From: Tardiphaga sp. vice304
GTDB lineage: Bacteria; Pseudomonadota; Alphaproteobacteria; Rhizobiales; Xanthobacteraceae
Direction: 5' to 3'
DNA: 64,000 bases
NCBI RefSeq assembly: GCF_007018905.1
Contig: NZ_CP041402.1
Location: 2,592,001 to 2,656,000 of the forward strand
Made by a program: the position numbers and the translations under genes. Numbering within the stretch: position 1 is the stretch's first letter; each line of letters starts with the position of its first letter. This document shows, piece by piece, positions 15,800 through 24,641 of the stretch. The notes beneath the pieces are model-generated. The model was not told the DNA's origin, did not search any database, and saw only the letters and a list, made by a program, of their open reading frames with translations.

Positions 15800-16276
15800 A
15801 TGCCTAAATTTCATGCGTTTGCGCTGCTCGCCGCCGGACTGGCGCTGGGCGGCTGCGACCTCACCGGTTCCGAGGGCGGCGCCGGGCTGGGGACGGGCGC
15901 GCTGAAAAGCGCCTACAGCAGCACCAAGAACGCGGTCGGGCTGGCCAGCGAGGCCGAGGCCGCCGCCGCCGTGACCAATGCGGCGTTTGGCGGGCTGATC
16001 GGCGCCAAATTCGGAGCAGCCCTCAATGACGAGGACCGCCGGCTGGCCTATGAGGCGCAGATCGCCGCGCTTGACCGCGGCGCGCCGGGCGCGCCGGTGC
16101 CGTGGCGCAACCCGGCCTCGGGCCGCTACGGCAATATCGTGGCCGGTCCCGCCTACGACCAGAAAGGCGCGCAGTGCCGCGGCTTTTCGCATACGATCAC
16201 GGTCAGCGGCGACATCAGGTCCGCGCGCGGCACCGCCTGCCGCAGTCTCGAAGGCGGCTGGACGGCGGCCGGCTGA
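15800..16276 (+). CDS. Outer-membrane lipoprotein, 17-kDa/RT0821-type surface antigen
   Basis: 158-aa protein, ATG at 15800. A short signal sequence ends in the lipobox LGGC (Cys19). An Ala/Gly-rich region (TNAAFGGLIGAKFG) could insert as a glycine-zipper helix. The C-terminus (VPWRNPASGRYGNIVAGPAYDQKGAQCRGF...GTACRSLEGGW) is the surface-antigen domain of rickettsial 17-kDa-like lipoproteins. It is predicted to be envelope-anchored; the function is unknown. Confidence 0.78.
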   Translation: MPKFHAFALLAAGLALGGCDLTGSEGGAGLGTGALKSAYSSTKNAVGLASEAEAAAAVTNAAFGGLIGAKFGAALNDEDRRLAYEAQIAALDRGAPGAPVPWRNPASGRYGNIVAGPAYDQKGAQCRGFSHTITVSGDIRSARGTACRSLEGGWTAAG

Positions 16277-16373
16277 CGGGTCGTCCTCAACCGGTTCTTA
16301 ACGCCGGCGCTGCTAGAACGTCCGGTGGCTGTTTTCGGCCCGTTACCTGCCGAGAGCATGGATTCAGAACTGC

Positions 16374-17762
16374 ATGAGCAAGACGTCGATCGATCGCCTC
16401 CGGGACTATCTGGCCCAACTGCCGTCGCAGTCGCAGGCACTGCTGATGCGCGAGTATGAGCGCGCCATTGCCCGCGGCGAGGACGTCAAGGTCGCCAATT
16501 TCGTGCTCGACCAGTTGCGCGGCGTGGTGCGCGGCTCGCCCGATGCGGTGCGGGCCCGGGTCGAGGATCCCACCCGGCTGATCTTCAAATCGATCGAACC
16601 GTTCCTGATCGAGGGCACCGCCGCGGGGCGGCCGGGGGAGATCCGCCGCGCCTCGCTGCTGCCGATCTGGCAATGGCTGGAGCGCGACGCCGTGGACGCC
16701 GTGCAGGCGTTCGAGGCCGTGATGCAGGCGCAGCCCGAGCCCACCGCCTCCGAGATCGAACGCGCGGTGCGCAAATTCCAGCAGGCCGCCGCCGCCCTGA
16801 TCACCCAGGTCACGACGCCCGGCCCGAACGGCCGCGGCACCGCGCGGATCGGTCCGCCGCATGCGGTCGAGGACCTGCCGGCGCTTGGCGCCGTGCTGCG
16901 TGCCCGCGAGGCGCTCGACGCCTTTGCCGCCAAGCTGCCCAGCCTGCTGCGGACCTTCACCGATTCCCAGAGCGCCTCAGTCAATGGGGCGCTGAACGTG
17001 CCGGTGCTGGTGACGCCGCAGGTATTGCCGTTTTCGCTGTCTCTGGTGATGCAGCGGATGGCGTCGCCGTGGCAGATCATCCGCCTCGCGGTCAAGATCG
17101 CCGCCTCCGACGACGAGATCCGCGTCGCCGCCACGCCCTACGGCGTCGCCGTGACGATGGCCCTGGCCGAGCTGACACGGGTTGCGCATCAGCTGCGCAC
17201 CGACATCCGGCGCGGCAAGTTCGACACCGCCCCTGAACTGCTGAAAACCGCCCATGACGGCGTGCGCGGCCTGCGCACCGAACTCGACATGCGCAACGAT
17301 TCGGTGTGGGGCCGGCAGATGGCGGCGATCCGGGTCGAAATCTCCAGCACGCTGCAATCCGAGATCGAGAGCGTGCCGGGCAGGGTGCGCCGGCTGCTGC
17401 GCCAGCGCGCCGACAAGGACATTTCGCCAACCGCCCGTATCGACCCCGCGGATGTCGACGAGACCGTCGCGCTGATCAATTTCGTCGCGGTGTGCCGTAC
17501 CTACGCCTCGGAGCTGGCGATCAACGAGGTAACGCTGCGGACCTATTCCGACCTGCAGCAATATGTCGAGAAATCCACCGAGGCGCTGGTGCAGTCGCTG
17601 CGCGCCGGCGAGGCCCGCATCCGCGCCTATCGCCAGGCGCAGGCCAAGGCCGCGATCCGGTTCTGCGAATTGCTGTTCGGCGCCGAATACGCCGCGCTGA
17701 TGAGCCGCGCCGCGGACAACGCGATGGCCGTGGTCGAGCGCAAACCAAAGAAGACAGGCTGA
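16374..17762 (+). CDS. Conserved unknown protein, mostly helical
   Basis: 462-aa protein that I do not recognise. It starts SKTSIDRLRDYLAQLPSQSQALLMREYERAIARGEDVKVANFVLDQLRG, is rich in Ala/Arg/Glu, has no signal peptide or clear membrane segment, and appears largely alpha-helical. The codon pattern is like its neighbours and the frame is intact, so it is a real gene. The neighbouring lipoprotein and ABC genes give no functional hint. Confidence 0.7.
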   Translation: MSKTSIDRLRDYLAQLPSQSQALLMREYERAIARGEDVKVANFVLDQLRGVVRGSPDAVRARVEDPTRLIFKSIEPFLIEGTAAGRPGEIRRASLLPIWQWLERDAVDAVQAFEAVMQAQPEPTASEIERAVRKFQQAAAALITQVTTPGPNGRGTARIGPPHAVEDLPALGAVLRAREALDAFAAKLPSLLRTFTDSQSASVNGALNVPVLVTPQVLPFSLSLVMQRMASPWQIIRLAVKIAASDDEIRVAATPYGVAVTMALAELTRVAHQLRTDIRRGKFDTAPELLKTAHDGVRGLRTELDMRNDSVWGRQMAAIRVEISSTLQSEIESVPGRVRRLLRQRADKDISPTARIDPADVDETVALINFVAVCRTYASELAINEVTLRTYSDLQQYVEKSTEALVQSLRAGEARIRAYRQAQAKAAIRFCELLFGAEYAALMSRAADNAMAVVERKPKKTG

Positions 17763-17879
17763 TTGGCCGCGCGCCGAATTCGTCTTGTGCAGGTCTATTG
17801 CCGTTCTGCCGATTTCCGGGACCAGACGAAGCTGATATGATGGCGCCGTACCGCCATGCAAGGAAGGCCATTCTACCGA

Positions 17880-18797
17880 ATGTTGAAGTCACAACGTGAG
17901 AGCACATCGGTTGCCGAACTTGCGCATATTTTCGCCGGGTATCAATCAGGTGACGTTTTAAAAGATGTTTCGCTACGCATGTGCGCCGGTGAAGTCACCG
18001 CCCTTGCCGGCCCCAATGGTGCCGGGAAATCGACGCTCATTCGCGTTCTGACCGGCACCTTGTTGGCCCGCACTGGCCTTGTCCGGTGCAACAAGACGGA
18101 AACCAGTCTCGTGCCACAAGAGATTGCGCTCTATCCGTGGCTTACGGCCCGCGAGAACTGCGTGGCGTTCTCGATGATGGATGGCGCATCGCGTCGCGAC
18201 GCCGGCATCGGCGCGTCCAACGCGCTGGACATGGCCGGCTGCACACAGGTCACGGATACGCGGGTATCCCGATTGTCCGGTGGCTATCGGCGTCGCGTCA
18301 ACATCGCGGTCGCGCTGATGAGTTCACCGAAACTCATGATCCTCGATGAACCAACCGCCGGTCTGGATGCCGACGCCAAACGGGTCGTTCAAGATGTGAT
18401 GCGGCGTGTTCGCGATGCCGGCTGCGCCATTCTGGTGGTCACGCACGATTTCGACGTGGTGGAGCATCTTGCGGATCGCATCATCGTTCTTGCCGGAGGA
18501 CGCATCCTCCGCGACGAGTCGCCCGGCGATCTGATGGATACGATTTTTGCCGGGCAGCGACCCGTGGAGCTACTTTTGCAAGACGCTGCGAATGAACACC
18601 AGGCCGCGTTTCTGGTCGCGCATGGCGCGGTATGCTATGGCCCCACGCGCTGGGTCGTCCTGCAGAAACGCAACTACACCGATGTCGGGCCGCTGTCCGA
18701 CGCCATGGCCGAGGCCGGTTTGCGAATCGTCGAAATGCGCGTGCGCGAGCCCAATCTCTCGGACGCCTACACGCTTCTTGTAAAGGCTGAAGCATGA
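17880..18797 (+). CDS. ABC transporter ATP-binding protein (ABC-2 exporter type)
   Basis: 305-aa protein; ATG at 17880 chosen (AAGGAAGG upstream), with the ATG at 17856 an alternative. Walker A GPNGAGKST, signature LSGGYRRRV, Walker B MILDEPTAGLD and switch His in VTHDF are all intact. The C-terminal extension is typical of DrrA/NatA-type drug or lipid exporters. It overlaps the permease gene by four bases (ATGA). It stands just upstream of the carotenoid-type genes and may export or place their product, though this is inferred from position only. Confidence 0.88.
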   Translation: MLKSQRESTSVAELAHIFAGYQSGDVLKDVSLRMCAGEVTALAGPNGAGKSTLIRVLTGTLLARTGLVRCNKTETSLVPQEIALYPWLTARENCVAFSMMDGASRRDAGIGASNALDMAGCTQVTDTRVSRLSGGYRRRVNIAVALMSSPKLMILDEPTAGLDADAKRVVQDVMRRVRDAGCAILVVTHDFDVVEHLADRIIVLAGGRILRDESPGDLMDTIFAGQRPVELLLQDAANEHQAAFLVAHGAVCYGPTRWVVLQKRNYTDVGPLSDAMAEAGLRIVEMRVREPNLSDAYTLLVKAEA

Positions 18798-20032
18798 TCC
18801 GCATGATTTTCGCGTCGAGCTGGGTCATGGCGCTAGCCGCTTTGCGCGACCGAACGGCCCTGCTGATGACGTTCGTACTTCCGGCGGCGCTGTTCGTCGT
18901 GTTCGCTGCGATTTTTTCGGGCGCGACCGGCAAGGAGCTGAAGCTGAAGGTCGGGCTGCTCGATCTGGCAAAAACCGAGAATACGCTCAGATTCGTCGCC
19001 GCAATCGACGCCGAGCCGTCGCTCCGGATCGTACAGTCGACGGCTGGTAGCGAAGCAGCCATGATCGATGACGTTCGTCGCGGAAATGTCGATGTCGGCC
19101 TGATCCTTCGTGGCGATCTGGCGCGCCGACCGGACCAGGGCCCGCCGCCCATCCTCGTCATCGAGGATGCGACGCGGCCGCTGGCTGCCGCCATCATGAT
19201 CGGGCAGGCGCAGCGGACATTGAACGAGAAACTCCCCAACGTCGCGCTGGCCCGCATCCTCGCCGATGTCGAAGCATCGGGAGCCATCGCCAAGGACGAA
19301 CGCGAATTTCTGGATGCCGCCTTCAAGAAACAGCAGGCGGAAAAATCCGAATCTGGCTTCTCCTTCGCGCGAATCGTCGAGACCCAATCGACCGAACCCG
19401 GTGCCCGGCAGGGCAACGTGCTGTATTATGCGGGTGCCGTCGTGGCGGTCTTCCTGCTGTTCGCCGCCAGCCACGGCGCGCTGACGCTGATCGACGAGCG
19501 CGACAGCGGCATCTCGCAGCGGCTCACGATGGGACGCGGCGGCATGGCCGCCGTGGTGACGGGCAAGTTTGCTTTCCTCATCGTGCAGGGCACGATCCAG
19601 GCCCTGATCGTGTTTGCGGTGGCGTGGTTCTTGTTCGGCGCGACCTTCGATTTGTCGCGGCTGGCATTCTGGCTCGGGACCTGCCTCATTGCTGCATCGG
19701 CCGCAGCCGCCATCGGACTTGGCATTGTCGCGGTCTGCAAAAGCCGCAAACAATCTGAAAGTGCGACGACCTTCGCGGTGCTGCTGGTGTCGGCCATCGG
19801 CGGCAGCATGGTGCCGCGCTATCTGATGCCGCCCTGGATGCAGGAGATCGGCTGGTTCACGCCGAATGCCTGGATGATCCAGGCCTTCGAAGCTTCCGTC
19901 CGCTCGGGCGGCTCGACCGGCGCCGTGCTTCAGGCGTGGGGCGTCCTGATCGCCATTGCCGCGTCGGGCCTGGCTGTCGCAATCGTGTTTTCGATTCGAC
20001 GGACACGTTATTCCTGGGCGCCGGCCGCCTGA
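18794..20032 (+). CDS. ABC-2 type permease with large extracytoplasmic domain
   Basis: 412-aa protein, ATG at 18794. TM1 is ~22-40, then ~150 residues outside the membrane, including a long polar region, then five hydrophobic segments from ~218 onward (YYAGAVVAVFLLFAASHGA...). This is the ABC-2/YhfP/NatB layout. It is coupled to the ATPase gene. Its end overlaps the convergent DUF2141 gene by 25 bp. Confidence 0.85.
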   Translation: MIRMIFASSWVMALAALRDRTALLMTFVLPAALFVVFAAIFSGATGKELKLKVGLLDLAKTENTLRFVAAIDAEPSLRIVQSTAGSEAAMIDDVRRGNVDVGLILRGDLARRPDQGPPPILVIEDATRPLAAAIMIGQAQRTLNEKLPNVALARILADVEASGAIAKDEREFLDAAFKKQQAEKSESGFSFARIVETQSTEPGARQGNVLYYAGAVVAVFLLFAASHGALTLIDERDSGISQRLTMGRGGMAAVVTGKFAFLIVQGTIQALIVFAVAWFLFGATFDLSRLAFWLGTCLIAASAAAAIGLGIVAVCKSRKQSESATTFAVLLVSAIGGSMVPRYLMPPWMQEIGWFTPNAWMIQAFEASVRSGGSTGAVLQAWGVLIAIAASGLAVAIVFSIRRTRYSWAPAA

Positions 20033-20460
20033 GATAGTGTCCGTAGCCGGACATTGACGTTGCTGGTGCCCGAACCGACGTTGAACGCCGCCGCCTCGAA
20101 GGTGGGCCGCCGCGCGCGTCCGGCATCGTTCGAAAAACCGAACGGCTCGCGCGGCAAGCCTAGATTGGTACGCTCGATGGATCCGCTGCCATCGAGATCC
20201 TGATAGGCCGCAACAGCCAGTCGACCCGGCGGTACGTTCTCGAACGTGAAGCGAACATTCGGTCCGGTCGCAATCTTTCGATCACCTTTTTGACAGGTGT
20301 CGGGATCGAGGCTCGACGTACAAAGTGCGGCAAAAACGTAGGTCCCGTTGGCGACCACGCCTGATACGGTGACATTGACCTCGCCGGCGATGGCCGGCGT
20401 GCCCGCCAGAAGAAAAATTGAAACCAGTGCAGTTGGGAGACCGTATAGGAGTAGGGGCAT
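20008..20460 (-). CDS. DUF2141 secreted protein
   Basis: 150-aa protein from the ATG at 20460. A signal peptide (LLLYGLPTALVSIFLLAGTPAIA) precedes a beta-rich DUF2141 domain (VNVTVSGVVANGTYVFAALC...VPPGRLAVAAYQDLDGSGSIERTNLGLPREPFGFS). The NGKLD-like turn and the LGLPxEPxGFS motif are typical. DUF2141 genes recur next to carotenoid genes in proteobacteria. The biochemical role is unknown; it is likely periplasmic. It is divergent from the crt operon, sharing a 222-bp promoter region. Confidence 0.8.
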   Translation of the reverse strand: MPLLLYGLPTALVSIFLLAGTPAIAGEVNVTVSGVVANGTYVFAALCTSSLDPDTCQKGDRKIATGPNVRFTFENVPPGRLAVAAYQDLDGSGSIERTNLGLPREPFGFSNDAGRARRPTFEAAAFNVGSGTSNVNVRLRTLSQAAGAQE

Positions 20461-20533
20461 CGAGTCTGTCGCTCCAGCGTTGAAATTATGGGGCTGCTTG
20501 TCTGGCGGCTGCAAAAGATCCAATGTTGGCCTG

Positions 20534-20549
20534 CAATGTGCAAGCATTG
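20534..20549. promoter_or_regulatory. Inverted repeat CAATG-N6-CATTG in the DUF2141/crt divergent promoter region
   Basis: CAATGTGCAAGCATTG lies 75 bp upstream of the DUF2141 start and 134 bp upstream of the first crt gene. The symmetry and the intergenic position make it a candidate operator; no regulator is identified. Confidence 0.3.
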
Positions 20550-20682
20550 TGTCCACCACGGTGATGTGCGCTCACTGTCGGTGTCATAGGGGTGCGCATC
20601 GAGACGAGACAGTGATCATACGAATCGAACTTCGACATCAAGTCCACGAGCAGCGCCTGGCAAACAGGCGTGGAATCGACCG

Positions 20683-22260
20683 ATGACGGCTGCGCGAGGT
20701 GAGCGTCAAAAAGACGCAGTCGTGATCGGCGCCGGTCCCGGTGGTCTGGCGACCGCCATGCTGCTGGCCGCGGCCGGCACCAAGGTGACGCTGTTCGAAA
20801 AGGACACCGAGGTCGGCGGCCGCACCAAGGTGTTTGCCGAGGACGGTTTCCGCTTCGACATGGGTCCGACGTTCTTCCTGTACCCGCAGATTCTGGAGTC
20901 GCTGTTTACGCGCTGCGGACTGCGCATGCAGGACTACGTAGAGATGACACGCGTCGATCCGAGCTATCGCCTGGCATTCGAGAACGGTCCGGATGTGCAT
21001 ATTTCCGGACACATGGACGATCTCGAGCGCGAGATCGGCAAGCTCGACCCTCACGATGCGCGCCAGATCCGCCGCTTCATTGAGGCCAACCGCAAGAAGC
21101 TCGCGGCTTTCGTACCGGTGCTGAAGCGCCCGTTTCTGAGCCTGCTCGATTATCTCGCTCCCAGCGTCGTGTCGGCGCTGCGCTTCATCGTGCCGCTGTC
21201 GTCGGTCGATGACGAGTTGCAGCGCTTCTTCCGCGATCCCCGCGTGCGACTGGCGTTTTCATTCCAGACCAAATATCTCGGCATGTCGCCGTTCCGCTGC
21301 CCGAACCTGTTCACGTTTCTCGCCTTTCTCGAATTCGAGTTCGGCGTGTGGCATCCGGTCGGCGGCTGCGGCGCCGTCAGCGAAGGCATGGCGCGTGCGG
21401 CACGCGACCTCGGTGTCGACATCAGGCTGGGCGAGCCGGTGAGCGAAATCGTTTTCGAAGGCAAGCGGGCGCTCGGCGTCAAGACGAAGTCGGGTTTCAC
21501 CCGCGCCGATGCCTCGATCATGAACGCCGACTTCGCCCATGCCGCCTCGACCCTGATCCCCGACCGGCTGCGCAAGCGCTGGTCGGACAAGAAGATCGAA
21601 AGTGCGAAGTATTCCTGCTCGACCTACATGCTCTATCTCGGCATCGAAGGTCAGTACGATCAGCTCGACCATCACACGATCTTTCTCGCCGAGGATTACG
21701 CCGCCAACATCGCCGAGATCGAAGAGGCTGCGGTGGTGCCCAGCCATCCGTCGATCTATGTCTGCAATCCCGGCCGAACCGATCCGTCCTTTGCGAAGGA
21801 CGGCAACGCCTCGCTTTACGTGCTGGTGCCGGTCGGCCATTGCGGCGGCATCGACTGGAGCAAGGAGACGCAGTCGTTCCGCAATACGGTGATCGACCGG
21901 CTGGAAGGCCTGGGCCTGACCGATTTGCGCAGCCGGATCCGCTACGAGAAGATCTTCACGCCGAACGACTGGCGTGATCAGGTGTCGGTGTTTCGCGGCG
22001 CGACCTTCAATCTGGCGCACGGCCTCGACCAGATGCTGTATTTCCGCCCGCATAACCGCTTCGATGATGTCGAGGGCGTCTATCTCGTGGGTGGCGGCAC
22101 CCATCCCGGATCGGGCTTGCCGGTGATCTATGAGAGCGCGAGGATCTCCAGCGATCTTGTGTTGACGGATCTCGGTTTGGCGGACCGCATCCCGTCGGCC
22201 GCAGAAGCGCCGCGCCCGCTGGAACAACTTCAGGACAAGGTTGCCGCCGGAAACGGTTAG
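20683..22260 (+). CDS. Carotenoid desaturase/oxidase, CrtI/CrtN family (first copy)
   Basis: 525-aa flavoprotein. Residues 12-42 are the FAD Rossmann motif (VVIGAGPGGLATAMLLAAAGTKVTLFEK), followed by GGRTK and GFRFDMGPTFFLYP. The C-terminus carries the family signature VYLVGGGTHPGSGLPVIYESARI. CrtI/CrtN/CrtP enzymes insert double bonds into, or oxidise the end methyl groups of, C30 or C40 polyenes. It is the first gene of a tight five-gene operon, and the downstream gene set argues for a C30 (diapo) substrate. Which of the two homologues desaturates and which oxidises cannot be settled from sequence reading alone. Confidence 0.85.
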   Translation: MTAARGERQKDAVVIGAGPGGLATAMLLAAAGTKVTLFEKDTEVGGRTKVFAEDGFRFDMGPTFFLYPQILESLFTRCGLRMQDYVEMTRVDPSYRLAFENGPDVHISGHMDDLEREIGKLDPHDARQIRRFIEANRKKLAAFVPVLKRPFLSLLDYLAPSVVSALRFIVPLSSVDDELQRFFRDPRVRLAFSFQTKYLGMSPFRCPNLFTFLAFLEFEFGVWHPVGGCGAVSEGMARAARDLGVDIRLGEPVSEIVFEGKRALGVKTKSGFTRADASIMNADFAHAASTLIPDRLRKRWSDKKIESAKYSCSTYMLYLGIEGQYDQLDHHTIFLAEDYAANIAEIEEAAVVPSHPSIYVCNPGRTDPSFAKDGNASLYVLVPVGHCGGIDWSKETQSFRNTVIDRLEGLGLTDLRSRIRYEKIFTPNDWRDQVSVFRGATFNLAHGLDQMLYFRPHNRFDDVEGVYLVGGGTHPGSGLPVIYESARISSDLVLTDLGLADRIPSAAEAPRPLEQLQDKVAAGNG

Positions 22261-22284
22261 CTGCGACGGGGCATTGGGACGAAA

Positions 22285-23829
22285 ATGGACAAGACCGTCA
22301 TCAACAAAACGAACGAGCATCCGATCGTCGTGATCGGCTCCGGACTGGGCGGCCTCGCCGCCGCGGTCGTGGCCGCGGCGCGCGGCCATCGCGTGGCCGT
22401 CTACGACAAGAATTCCTGGCTCGGTGGCAAGGCCGCGGTGCTGGAGGAAGAGGGCTTCCGGTTCGACATGGGGCCGACCATCCTCACTGTGCCGAGCGTT
22501 CTCAAGCGCATCTTTGCCGAGGCCGGCGAGTCGATGGAGGACTGGCTGCCGCTGATCCGGCTCGATCCGCAGTGGCGCTGTTTCTTCAATGAAGGCGACG
22601 TGCTCGATCTGATCGAGGACGTGCCGGCGATGGGAAAGAAGGCCGAGGCTTTCTCCGGCAAAAAGGGGCTGGCCGAAGGCTACGAAAAATTCCTGCGCGT
22701 CTCCGAGCATCTGCATGACGTCTCGGAACGGTTCTTCTTCTGGAAATCGGTCGAAGACATCCGCGACACCATGAATATCCGCGAGAGCATGAATCCGGCG
22801 ACGTTGCGCGATGTGCTGTCGCTGCGGATGGGACGGTCGGTTGCGGGCACCATTCGCGGGATGATCCCGGACGAACGAGTGTCGCAGATGCTCGATCATT
22901 TCGTGCAGTATGTCGGCTCGTCGCCGTTCGCATCGCCCGCGGTGCTGTGCTCGATCGCCCATATGCAGACCAGCGGCGGCGTCTGGTATCCGGTCGGCGG
23001 CACCCGCGCGGTCGCCGAGGCTCTGAAGAAGCTCGGCGAGAAACTCGGCGTGGCCTATCACACCGGCCGCGAGGTCGAGAAGATCGTGATCGAGGGCGAT
23101 GCCGTTCAGGGCATCGTGCTGGCCGGTGGCGAGCGCATTGCGGCCTCTGCCGTGATCTCCAACATGGATTCGATCCGCACCTATGACGAGCTGGTCGGCG
23201 GCAATGCGGCCAAGCACTATAACAATGCGGGCTATGAGCCGGCGTGCTCGGGCGTGGTGCTCTATCTCGGCCTCAACAAGCGTTACGATCACCTGCTGCA
23301 TCATGACTTCGTGTTTTCCGACGATGCCCATGAGGAGTTCGACGCCATCTACAAGCGCGGCGAGCCGGCACCGGACCCGACCTGCTATATTGCGGCGCCG
23401 GCGCAGTCTGATCCGAGCGTGGCGCCGGAAGGCGGCGAGGCGCTTTACGTGCTGGTGCACACGCCGTATCTGCGGCCGCATCACAACTGGTCGGAGATGT
23501 TCCCGAAATATCGTCAGGTCATTCTCGACAAGCTGAAGCGCACCGCCGGGTTGACGGATATCGAGGACCGCATCGTGTTCGAGCGGCACCTCACGCCGCA
23601 GGACATCCATGACCGCTACAAGGTGCTGAACGGCGCCATCTACGGCCTTGCCAGCCATGGCAAGTTCACCGGCGCGTTCAAGCCGGGCAATCGCAGCCGT
23701 TTCGTGCAGAACCTGTATCTGGCCGGTGGCGCCGCGCATCCGGGGCCGGGCATGCCGATGGTGATGATGTCCGGCTGGATCGCGGCGGACGCGCTGGATG
23801 CCGACCGCCGCGCGGTCCCCGCGACGTGA
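22285..23829 (+). CDS. Carotenoid desaturase/oxidase, CrtI/CrtN family (second copy)
   Basis: 514-aa flavoprotein, ATG at 22285 behind GGGACGAAA. FAD motif VVIGSGLGGLAAAVVAAARGHRV, then WLGGKAA, GFRFDMGPTILTVPSVLK, and the terminal LYLAGGAAHPGPGMPMVMMSGW block of CrtI-family enzymes. It is only moderately similar to the preceding gene, so this is an old duplication with separate roles, as for crtN and crtP (crtNb) in C30 pathways. Its stop overlaps the next gene's possible GTG start. Confidence 0.85.
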   Translation: MDKTVINKTNEHPIVVIGSGLGGLAAAVVAAARGHRVAVYDKNSWLGGKAAVLEEEGFRFDMGPTILTVPSVLKRIFAEAGESMEDWLPLIRLDPQWRCFFNEGDVLDLIEDVPAMGKKAEAFSGKKGLAEGYEKFLRVSEHLHDVSERFFFWKSVEDIRDTMNIRESMNPATLRDVLSLRMGRSVAGTIRGMIPDERVSQMLDHFVQYVGSSPFASPAVLCSIAHMQTSGGVWYPVGGTRAVAEALKKLGEKLGVAYHTGREVEKIVIEGDAVQGIVLAGGERIAASAVISNMDSIRTYDELVGGNAAKHYNNAGYEPACSGVVLYLGLNKRYDHLLHHDFVFSDDAHEEFDAIYKRGEPAPDPTCYIAAPAQSDPSVAPEGGEALYVLVHTPYLRPHHNWSEMFPKYRQVILDKLKRTAGLTDIEDRIVFERHLTPQDIHDRYKVLNGAIYGLASHGKFTGAFKPGNRSRFVQNLYLAGGAAHPGPGMPMVMMSGWIAADALDADRRAVPAT

Positions 23830-23831
23830 CC

Positions 23832-24641
23832 ATGTTGAAGCGCAGCGCGGACGATCGCGCCGCGCTCGCCATTGCCCAACGGTCGGTGCCCGTCTTCCGG
23901 CTGTTCGGCTGGATATTCGAGCGGACTTTCAAAAGCGGCTTTCACGCCGCGCGCATCGCCCGCGCGATGCCGCCGCCCACAGCCGCGACGGCTCGGATCG
24001 TGATCTACAGCAACCATCCGTCCTGGTGGGATGGCGTGGTCTATGTCTTGCTGGCGAAACATCTGTTTCCGCAACACCGCGTCTACACGCCGGTCGATGC
24101 CGGGATGCTCGACCAGTACGGTTTCCTCGGCAAGATCGGTTCGTTCGGCGTGGCGCAGAACACAAGGCGCGGCGCCGCCGATTTCATCGCCACAAGCAAG
24201 GCGGTGCTGGCGCTCCCCAACGGGTTGCTCATCGTCGCCGCGCAAGGGCGCTTTGCCGATCCGCGTGAACGGCCATTGGCGTGCGGCGCCGGCATCGCCC
24301 ACCTTCCGGACCACGTCGCCGGCGTGACCTTCGTTCCGCTGGCGATCGAATATCCGCTGTGGCTTGAAAAGCAGCCGGAGATGCTGTTGCAGTTCGGCGA
24401 GGCGGTCGATGGCGATATGCTCGGCGCGCTGCCAGTGTCCGAGCGACTGGCGCGGCTGGAAGCCGCGCTCGAACGCACCATGGACCGATTGGGGGCCGCG
24501 TCGATCGCGCGCGATGCAAACGCCTTCGACCTCTGGCTCGAGGGCACGATGGGCGTCAACCCGTTCTACGACGCCTGGCGCCGTCTGCGGGCGATGGTGC
24601 AGGGCCGACGTTTTCATGCCGAACACGGAGCAGACAAGTGA
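23832..24641 (+). CDS. PlsC-like acyltransferase (CrtO-like candidate)
   Basis: 269-aa protein; ATG at 23832, with a GTG at 23826 overlapping the upstream stop also possible. It contains the acyltransferase HX4D box in YSNHPSWWDGVVY and a later pocket segment around LPNGLLIVAAQGRFADPRERPLA. In C30 carotenoid operons an acyltransferase esterifies the sugar of the glycosylated carotenoid. Here it sits between the oxidases and the glycosyltransferase, which fits. Alternative: a general lipid acyltransferase. Confidence 0.72.
   Translation: MLKRSADDRAALAIAQRSVPVFRLFGWIFERTFKSGFHAARIARAMPPPTAATARIVIYSNHPSWWDGVVYVLLAKHLFPQHRVYTPVDAGMLDQYGFLGKIGSFGVAQNTRRGAADFIATSKAVLALPNGLLIVAAQGRFADPRERPLACGAGIAHLPDHVAGVTFVPLAIEYPLWLEKQPEMLLQFGEAVDGDMLGALPVSERLARLEAALERTMDRLGAASIARDANAFDLWLEGTMGVNPFYDAWRRLRAMVQGRRFHAEHGADK

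Noticed and set aside
21259..23739. 826-codon minus-strand frame across both carotenoid genes
   Set aside because: It spans two real genes and the gap between them, has no recognisable motif, and arises from codon-position bias of the plus-strand genes.
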